Source: Panagrolaimus kolymaensis
Lineage: Eukaryota > Nematoda > Chromadorea > Rhabditida > Panagrolaimidae
NCBI GenBank assembly: GCA_028622995.1
Contig: JAJQJQ010000049.1
Location: 806,001 to 870,000 of the forward strand
DNA: 64,000 nucleotides
Direction: 5' to 3'
The position numbers were made by a program, and so were the translations under genes. Below, piece after piece: positions 25,493 to 34,600 of this stretch (position 1 is its first letter; every line of letters starts with the position of its first letter). A model generated the notes under the pieces. The model made no database searches. It saw only the letters and a program-made list of their open reading frames with translations, and had not been told where the DNA came from.

Positions 25493-26980
25493 AATTAATT
25501 TTTTTTTGTTGTTGGTATATTTGAATTTATTAAAAATCAATTAAAACTAATAATTGATTATTAAAAAAATGATTTGCTTCTAATAATTTTTATTTTGATA
25601 AACTTTTTTTAAAATTATAAATAAATTTTTTTTGTTTGCAAATATAAAAATAAACTTTCCTTGAATTCAAATTTAAAACAAGGTTTATAAAAGTTTGAAA
25701 CATCACATTTTTTTGCATCCATGTAATGTTTCTCATTGATATGATATTTTTTTCATTTTATTGGGTTTGTTCGTCCCAAGCTATCGCATAATTTAAGTTA
25801 GTTACTATTCATTATTTTATTTACTTTGTACGTGTTTTAATTTAAATCATTTCATGGGTGGTTTGTTCGGACGAAGGTTTTCGAATTTTTTTGTTTTTTT
25901 TTGATATTAAAAATTTATTTTATTTGTATATATTTATTTAAAAGTGATAGAATTGAGAAATAACGGGAAAAAAATTTTGGAGATAAAGTGAAAAAATAAT
26001 TATTTTTAAAACAATAGTAATAACAAAAAACAAAAAAATGTTGGATATTAAATTTTACATTCAAAGAAAAGAATTGAACAACAATTAATTTGGCTTATTA
26101 TTATTAAAAAAATTATTATTACCATAAATTTTAAAAGGAAAGGAAAATATATCTGATCTTTCGACAACAAAATACAATATAATTCAAAAAAATTCATACA
26201 AAGTAAACAAAGATGTTTTTATAAAACTAAGCGAATATGATTAAAAGAATTTTACAAACAAAAAAAAGTGCATAAATTTTGTTAATAGTATCGACGCGAA
26301 ATTTTTGGTAAAATTTTTTTTTGCTTCATTAAAAAATTTTTGTATTTTTTATGAATTCAAAAAATTTTGTGTTTAAAAATGTTTTCGCGACTAATCTTTT
26401 TTTTCTTCTTCAAATTTAAGCACTGTAATTTTTATAAAAAATTTAACTACGATAAATAACAGCGACATTCATTCATGACGACAATAATTTTAATTTTTAT
26501 TATAAAAAAAAGGAGCTAAGGCAACAGTGGCGAAACATAAAAAAACATTGAGAAAAGAATTATTAATTAATGAAACAAAGAGATAAGAAAAAATTAAAAA
26601 AGGCACTTTTATTGTTTCTTTCTTTTTTTTATGTTAAAAAAATAAACAAAAAGGCAGAGCAGCGGCGGCGGCAACAGCAGCAACAGAAACATAAACATAA
26701 ATAATTTTATATAAGGATTTTTTTGTTAAAGGTAAAAATAATAAAGGTTTTGTTGTTGAAAAATTAATAAAGTGAATTAAAGTTGTATTTTTTTTGTTTG
26801 TTGTTGCGATATTTTTTTTAATCATCAGCAAATTGAATATCATTAAGAGTCGATGAGAGATCGAACTGAAAAAAATAAAAATAAAAAAAATAGTAGTAAG
26901 CATACAAACAAAAAGCTTTGGGGATTAATGGATATTTTTTTTTTGCAAACACGAGCACACAAATAAGGAAACATTGGAAG
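25493..26980. other. Intergenic, AT-rich
   Basis: This holds the 3' flank of the MOLO1-like gene and the left flank of the retroelement. Sequence is mostly A/T homopolymer mixtures, with a short GCGGCGGCGGCAACAGCAGC run near 26658. An inverted pair TTCGTCC (about 25770) and GGACGAA (about 25870) was noted without a known role. No gene is supportable. Confidence 0.6.
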
Positions 26981-27154
26981 TGTAACGCACTCAACCAACC
27001 AAGCCAAATGCTTTTTGGACCGCCCTTTTAACCATAGCCATGTTTCTCTTTCTTGACTCTCAGTAGTATGTTTTATGAATAGACACAATAAAGACGCTTT
27101 TAAATATACAGCCCTTGTGAACCAAAGAAAGACACTACAGTAACAGTAGTTACA
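26981..27154 (+). repeat. 5' LTR (174 bp)
   Basis: It starts TGTAACGCAC and ends AGTAGTTACA, with 6-bp inverted ends TGTAAC/GTTACA and the canonical TG...CA termini. It matches the 3' copy base for base as far as I can compare. An AATAAA polyadenylation-type motif sits at 27087-27092. GAAG at 26977-26980 is the left target duplication. Confidence 0.95.
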
Positions 27155-28174
27155 AGTGGAGGTCCTACCCGGGTCTTCTGCCTGCTTCCTTGGAGGATTC
27201 AGAAGCAGAGGACCCAGGGCTAATGCTAGCAATATTTTTTACCATTAAAAATCTGAATTTTACTCCTTTTAAATATTTTTTTATGCTAATAAATTTTTAT
27301 TTTTTTTATCGCGATAAATTGTTTTTTTCTCTAACGTTAGTTATTAATTTAATTATAATATTTATTAAAGCAAATATTAAATAATTTTTTTATCAATCGA
27401 AACAAAATTTAAGTTATTTTTTTCTTGTTTCAAATTATTATTATTCAAACACTTTCCTTTTCTTGTTTAATAATCCGTTTTTCTTCGCTCATTTTGAAAC
27501 TAATCTTTAAATAAATGACTCATGGTTATCTTGAATATTTTTATTTTCTTTTAACAAAGCCGTAGTCAAAACTTATTATTTCTTTTTTTTTGTAAAACTA
27601 AAGTACGAATCACGAAAAACGGTCACTCATGATAGAACGAAGAACGTGGCGTGAATTGTATACACTTATTTTATTTTCTTTATTCGTGTATTTTTGTTAT
27701 TTTTTTTATGTCGGTCAAAAATGTTTCAAACCATTTTTGTTAACTCCAGGATCCGCTTTATACTTTTTTGTTGATAGAGAAAGGGACTCTTTTAACCGTA
27801 GTTTATAAAATCCGACTTCTTATCCTTTTTTATTATATTTGCGCGCCCATATCTGGATCCTGTCACGTCCGTTAAACATTTATAAAAATTGTCCTTCCCT
27901 CTCTCGAATTTCTTTCGAAATCGTGATAATTAAACAATAATATTTTCCGTTCGTCATGAAACCGCGCTTTGGACCGGCCAATCCATTAGCTAGTGAAAAT
28001 TGTTACTTGAAATTTTTACACTTTTTAATTTTATAAAAATATTTATTTATTAAAAATTACTGCCATATCAGAGAAATTCAAAGAAATTTTAAAATTAAAA
28101 AAAAATAGCAAATTAAAAACAAAAATTATTTTCTCTTGGCAAAGTCTTTTAGCGCTAAAGCATAAAAGAAAATA
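27155..28174 (+). other. Retroelement leader without a sense ORF
   Basis: About 1 kb lies between the 5' LTR and the antisense ORF. A weak primer-binding-site candidate starts TGGAGGTCCTACCC at 27157, two bases after the LTR, but I cannot name a matching tRNA. An 11-bp stem, GGGTCTTCTGC (27171-27181) with GCAGAGGACCC (27205-27215), has one G-U-type mismatch and could be a packaging or primer structure. The remainder is AT-rich and non-coding in appearance. Confidence 0.5.
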
Positions 28175-28621
28175 TTAAACTTCGCTTTCGTCAACGATCA
28201 TCATGGCACCAGGAGCAACTGGAACACGATTGACAGCTCGACGTGGAACTAGAGGTTCTTCAGGAGCAGCTTCAATATCGAAACGTCCGGCTCCACCAAC
28301 AATACCATTAGGAGCGGGTTCTCGAACAACTTGAGTAATAACCCGGACGGGGCAGCAGGCGACTACGATGACTAGTGCTGCCAATAAAAATGCGATAAGC
28401 CCAATCGCAAATAAAATACTAAAGTTAGTAAAACGAGGTGAGGGCATCATCAAGTCGCCAGGCATTTCATGGGTAGAGTGTACACAGAGAAAAGGTTCTA
28501 ACCTACAAAAAGTAAATGTTGAAAAAATGAAAAAAAAAAATAATAGCATCTCCATTACATACCAATCGAGAGGTCGATAGCAGAAGTTTGAAACTGGACA
28601 GCCTCCACGGCAGAATTTCAT
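28175..28621 (-). CDS. Antisense single-pass membrane protein ORF inside the retroelement
   Basis: On the minus strand an ATG at 28621 opens a 148-codon frame. An intron at 28503-28562 (60 bp, GTATGT donor, TTTTTGTAG acceptor) lies inside it. Because 60 is a multiple of three, both the unspliced and spliced forms stay open; splicing gives 128 residues and removes an unlikely poly-Phe stretch. The spliced product has a Cys-rich N terminus, one strong membrane segment (about residues 50-72, containing FAIGLIAFLLAALVIVVACC) and a Pro/Val-rich tail ending MIVDESEV. It resembles the C-terminal end of a viral-type glycoprotein only in general layout. I do not recognise a family. The 5' end overlaps the start of the gag frame in antisense. 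Codon composition is richer in GC than the surrounding leader. Confidence 0.55.
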   Translation of the reverse strand: MKFCRGGCPVSNFCYRPLDWYVMEMLLFFFFIFSTFTFCRLEPFLCVHSTHEMPGDLMMPSPRFTNFSILFAIGLIAFLLAALVIVVACCPVRVITQVVREPAPNGIVGGAGRFDIEAAPEEPLVPRRAVNRVPVAPGAMMIVDESEV

Positions 28622-31600
28622 GTCAACAACAACTTGAAGCAGAAGAAAGTAAACTCCCCGAACAACAAGAAAATCTTGAAGCCGCGACTGAGCGCTTGCA
28701 AGAAGCTAAAACAGCCGAAGCTGAAGTCAAAGAACGACTCAAAGAAGAAGAAGAAAATCTCACTCAAACTACAAACGTCTTGGAAGAAGTTATAAAAAAT
28801 AACGGAAACCAAAACTTCTTACCCAACCGAATCGTTGAAATCACTAATAATATCTCAGCATTAGAAGATCGACTTCAAATTCAACAACAAAAAACTGCTG
28901 AAGCTGAACAACAAGTCAATCAAGCTGAAAACGCCCTTAACGATACCCACGATAATATTATTGAAGCATCTCAAATCGAAACAACTCCTCCTTCGACACC
29001 AATCAAAGAAGAAGAACCCGACGTTGAATCTGAATCTCCATTGGAATTTTATACTCCTCGAGTTACATTTCCTAATCAACCAACACTCATTGATCAAACG
29101 CCACTAAAACAACCAGCAAATCAAAGTAAAGCTTACAAAGGTTGGTTCCCTTTCTTCCCATTTTTACAAAAAGGTGACAAAAAACCGTTGCCAGCCCCAA
29201 GTTTAAAAAATAAAAATAATAAAAACAAAACTCCTAAAACTCCTTCCACTAAAAATCCTTTTCGAAAACCTTTTTTTCCAACACCTTTTTCACCAAAACC
29301 TTTTTCAACTTCTACTCCTAAACCTTCCGCTCCTTTATCAACCGACGATATGTCGGACAACAACATAGCTGCATCTTTCGAGATGGCGCTTAGGCGAACT
29401 GCTCGCCCGTTTTTTGATTTGGCACCCTTTTCTGGAACTGGAAAAACTCCTCATGCTTTTTTGGAGGATTTTAATAGACTATCATCTGGTTCTGGATGGG
29501 ATAGCACTCGTATGTTGGAAGTTTTGCCATGCTATTTAATTGGCGAAGCTCTTACAATTTTTAATGATATTAAACCAAAACATAATTATCAAACTGTTGT
29601 CACTGAATGGGTTAAGCGACTTAACCCAGGTAACACCTCAAGTATCTGGAGGCGAAATATAGCGAATAGACAACAACGCGAGGATGAAAGCGTTACTCAA
29701 TTTGCGAAATACATCAGAGAGGCATCTTTTCAAGCTTATCCTGAAGGCGAATTTCCAAAAGCTACACGAGAAAAGCTTGCCATTGAAGCTTTTCGTGAGC
29801 ATCTTAAACCTTCGTTGTATAAAGAAATCATTCGTCGTGAAAAGAAAACCACTCTTACAGCTGAAGTTCAACAAGCTTTGGATGAAGAAAGCATTCAAAA
29901 AGAACTAATTCAACGTCAAAATATCAATGACCAAATTGTTGCTTTTACCTCCATGAATTTGAACCAGGACAATCAACAAAATCCAACAAAAAATAGCCTT
30001 CCACAAAATACTCCTCCTCGTAATAATCAAGCTACAAATTTTAATAATCGCCAACCCCAACGTTTTAATAATCGTCCTCCTCAACGCTTCAACAATTTCA
30101 ATAATCGCCAACCTCAACAACCCATTGACCGCCAATTTAATAATCGACAAAATAATAATCGTTTCCCAAATAATCGCCCAAACTTCATTGCTAATTCTGA
30201 TCGCCGTAATAATTTCAATAGCCAATTCAATAATCGTAACCAAAATGAAAACCAAGGATTTCGGTCTCGCCCCTTCAATCAAACCAACAACTATCAACGA
30301 TTCAACAATCGTGTTGATAGTAGTCAACGTCGACGTCGAGGCGCTGCACTTCATTCTTTTAGAGGTTTCACCACATTTTTATCAGCTCTTATCCCAATTT
30401 TTGCACTCATTTGTGTTGCTACAGCAACAATCACACCTCCCAATACTTCTTATCAACCATTGCTTTTATCTTGCTTCCCCGAACATGCAAAACAAACCTT
30501 TCTCATCGAGCAACCAACACACCATAATTGCACTACTGAAACTAAAAATTACACCCGTGGCCAAGTCAAACTTTATGTTCCATCAACTACACCATTGGCT
30601 TTGCCTCTTTATCAATGTTGGTCTACTTACTATGAATTGGATCGAACGACATTATTTGGATTTGCAGTAGCAACAAAAGAAATAAATCAAAGATTTAAAC
30701 AAGTATCACCGAAAGAATGCGATCGAATGGCAGCTGATTCTGAAGTTCATGGAATGAAATTAATAAACGTCAAAGCAGGTTTTTATGAAACTCAAAAAGA
30801 TCCAGGTAAAGAAAAACCAAAGAAGTTTGGAAGGACGCTAACTCCGGTTCAAAATTACTTCCTTAGAACTGGAGCAATGTCAGTTTTTGGTAAGGACTTA
30901 GAAAGTCCAGTTGTGGACCTTAGAAGCTGTAATTTTGAAGAGGAAAAATGTTGTATTGGCAACTTTACTATCGTCTGGAAAAAGCCCGCTCAAATGCCCT
31001 GCAAATACCTGCATGCAGGTACATTCCAAGCTTTAAAAGATGAAAAGTTTATAATCGCCCCCGCCTTGCAGGCCGCCTTTGCTTTCAGAAATGAATTAGT
31101 TCCTGATAATGCAAATAAATGCGTCCCGAAAGAAGCAAAGTTAATGGCGAACGATGTTATTTCTTTCTTTAAAACAAACGAAGAAATTAAAGAAGAAATT
31201 AAACAAAGGGTTAAGCGACAAAAACCAAATCGAAGAGTCGACCATAATATTATCACATCAACTACACCACCTAAAAGAAATAGGCCCGCTGAAAAATCCA
31301 CTCCATCAACAACCACAACATCAACAACAACTTCGACTACAACAACAACGACGACAACAAAGGCTCCAAAGAAAAACGAAAAAATTAAAGTTATTGCATC
31401 AACCGCTCAACCTTCTTCAAACCCACCAGCAACTCTCCCGTCAGCCACAGTTACTTCAACGCTTCCTACCACAACATCAACATTATCTCCTACTACAACT
31501 TCAACATTAACTTCCATTAGCACAACATCAATCCCTCCTTCAACAACCACAACGACATCAACTTTACCTCCCACCACAACCACAACTTCAACTGTACCAC

Positions 31601-34600
31601 CGACAACGACTACTACCACAACAACTCCATCTCCTTCAACAACTTCAACACCGACTACAAGCACAGTTACAACTACTCCAAGTACTACAACAACTTCAAC
31701 ATTGCCACCGACCACCTCAACAACAACACCTTTACCTACCGCGGCTACACCGCGTGTTCCAAAAATACCTCGAAAATATGAAAGATCAACGACAACAACA
31801 ATGCCAACAACAACAGAAGCCCGCATGAATATTCCTCTTCACTCAAAAACCCGGATAAGAAATAAAAGAGAAAATGAATCAAACCCGACGTCCATTGAAC
31901 AAGTACAATTTCTTGCGGTCGCCAAATTATTCAAATCGTATGGCATGAACATCTCTCCAAACTTAATGCATGCACAAGCTTTGCCACTTGTCGCAGACGG
32001 AAATGAAATTCCAAATTTTGATACTTCGGACCTCAATAAAACATTGTTAACTGGTCAAGCAGATAATGCTATGAATGTAAAATTTCAATATAATTTATAT
32101 TTGGAAAACCAACGAGCTCAACTTGATTTCAACACCTTGTGGCAGGAAATTTGTCTTTTAAATAATAAAGAAACAGATACTATCAATTCATTTTTTGAAA
32201 TCGATCCCACAGCAGCAGTTAGAAAAATGTTTCAAAACAACGCAATTAGTGCACGTTTTCTTGGTGAAGCAGTCGAAGTTACTGCTTGTGTTCGTATTCG
32301 ACCAGAATCAATTGATTGGACTCTCGAAAGAGATGGTCGCTGTTATGAATATCCAACAGTTATTTTTCGCGGATTACGATACTTTTACAATTTTCAAAAA
32401 AAGCAATTAACAAAATTAGCCACCGAAATTCCATGTTATTCTAAACCTAATCTTGTTCGAAAACTCGAAAATGGAACGTATGTTAATGATTTTGGAAAAG
32501 TGGATGTTATCAAAGATAATCGACCATTTAAACAAATAACCGCCGCTGAACAAAATGAAATTTTCGATTCCAAAACTATCTTTCAAAGTGACATGAACCA
32601 TGTCCTTATGTCAACAGCTCTTTTAAACCGTTATCTAAATAAAATTAACGATGTAGTTTTAAAACCAATTCCTCAATCAAATGCAACCGGATTCGTTTGG
32701 GATACCATATTCGCGGTAGCAGAATTTAGTGAAATGCTAAGTAATGCAACATCAGATATGTATGAAACATTCGATGATTTTGTTTCTGATCCATTTGGAT
32801 TCATGAAAAGCTTCGTCAGCAAAATAATGGACTTTGTTTACAATTGGTATATTTTTGTTATCGGATGTTGCGGAGCTATTTTATTTGTAATAGTTTTATG
32901 GTTTACTCATGGATTATGGATTCCATGTTGTATAGCTTTGGCTTCCAAATGTCGCCCAAAAATCAAACGTCGAAAAAGAATTCGAACTTCTCCAGCTCGG
33001 ATAATGGCAATTCGTGAACTGCAACCTCTTCGACAACCCCAAATACATACATTCATTCCACCAGTATTCGCAATTCAAGGAAATAATGCTTTGCAGCCAA
33101 TCGTCAACGTAGCCGTCAACGGAAAATCCATGAATGCGTGTTTGGATACCGGCTCAACCTTGACATATACTGGCTTGAAAACAGCTTTAAGTATTGGACT
33201 AAAACCATCCCCAACTTTGCAAACTACAGCAAGAACAGTAAACAACAGCCCAATTAATTTTCTTGGTGAAATTTATGCAGAAATAGTAATTGGAAACAAT
33301 AAAACTTATTGCCCCATTCTTGTTTCTTCAAACGAAGACTGTCCATCGGATATCCTAATTGGAACAAATGTGTTAAAACTCTTTCCATCCATCAATTTTA
33401 ATTTTGCTGATAATAAAATAACCATGGACGAAAATGAACTTCATATGATTTCCTATGTCACCAACAAAGACATTCCTAAACCAATTATTCGTGTATTAAC
33501 AGATGTCGATCTTGAACCAAAATCTGAAACTGTAATTCTTGCTCAAATTGAAAATGCTTTACCACAACAAACGATTCTTGTCCACACAACGGATGAACGA
33601 CTTCCAAAAGAAATAATCATTGGAAAAAGTGTTAGTATAGTTGATGAAGAAAAAATTCATGTTCGCATTTTAAATTCATCAAATGCCACAGTTCGCCTTC
33701 GAGCTAAACAACGTTTAGCTACTGCTGAAATTCTTGATGACGAAACGACGATGCAGAAAGTTTATGCTGTCATCCCTGAAAAAGATTCAACAATGAACCA
33801 CCTCAATTATATTCCGGATGAGATTGATGTGGCAGAAAAATTGCCTCCATTACCATCGGATAAAGATAAAGATCACCTAAACTTCAACCTCGAAAATACA
33901 ATTTTATCAGAAGCTGGAAAACGAAGATTAATGAAAATCCTTCAAGAAAATTCTAAAGCTTTCATTGGTCAAGATAATGTTATCGGGAAATATAATGGAA
34001 ATATTAAACATCGTATCGATCTCGTCGATGAAAGCTTAGTTGTTCGACGTCGCCCATATAGAGTACCATTAGCTCTCAAACCACAAGTGGAAGCCATGGT
34101 AAAAGAAATGCTCGAGCAGCACATCATTCAACCCTCGACATCACCGTTTGCCGCCCCGATAATCCTCATTAAAAAGAAATCCGGAGATTTCAGATTCGCG
34201 GTGGATTATCGTGGACTGAATGCAATCACAAAAAAGTCAGTGTATCATCTTCCACTCATCACCGAAGTGCTCGAAATTGTTGGCTCCAAACGTTACTACT
34301 CCATCTTCGATTTTCAAAGTGCCTTTCATGCCATCGAAATCGAACCAAGCCACCGTGAACGCACCGCTTTTATATGTCATTTAGGTCTCTTTGAATGGCT
34401 TCGGATGCCCTTTGGCCTCTGTGGCAGCCCAGATTCCTTCCAGAGGATAATGAACGCAATGAAACGTGAATTATCTGCATCTTTATTCATCTACATGGAC
34501 GATGCCATCATCGCTTCCAACGACGAAGAAGAACATCTCGATGACATCGAGCAATTTTTGAAAGTGATCATTAAATACAACTTAAAGCTAAAGCCATCAA

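Noticed and set aside
28368..28580. Plus-strand 70-codon ORF before gag as a leader exon
   Set aside because: It is antisense to the membrane-protein ORF and cannot be joined in frame to gag with a convincing donor and acceptor.
29905..30354. Minus-strand 149-codon Ile/Leu-rich ORF
   Set aside because: It is antisense to the Asn/Arg-rich Gag repeats and its composition follows from them.
31407..31826. Minus-strand 139-codon Val/Gly-rich ORF
   Set aside because: It is the mirror of the Thr/Ser-rich low-complexity block of the polyprotein.
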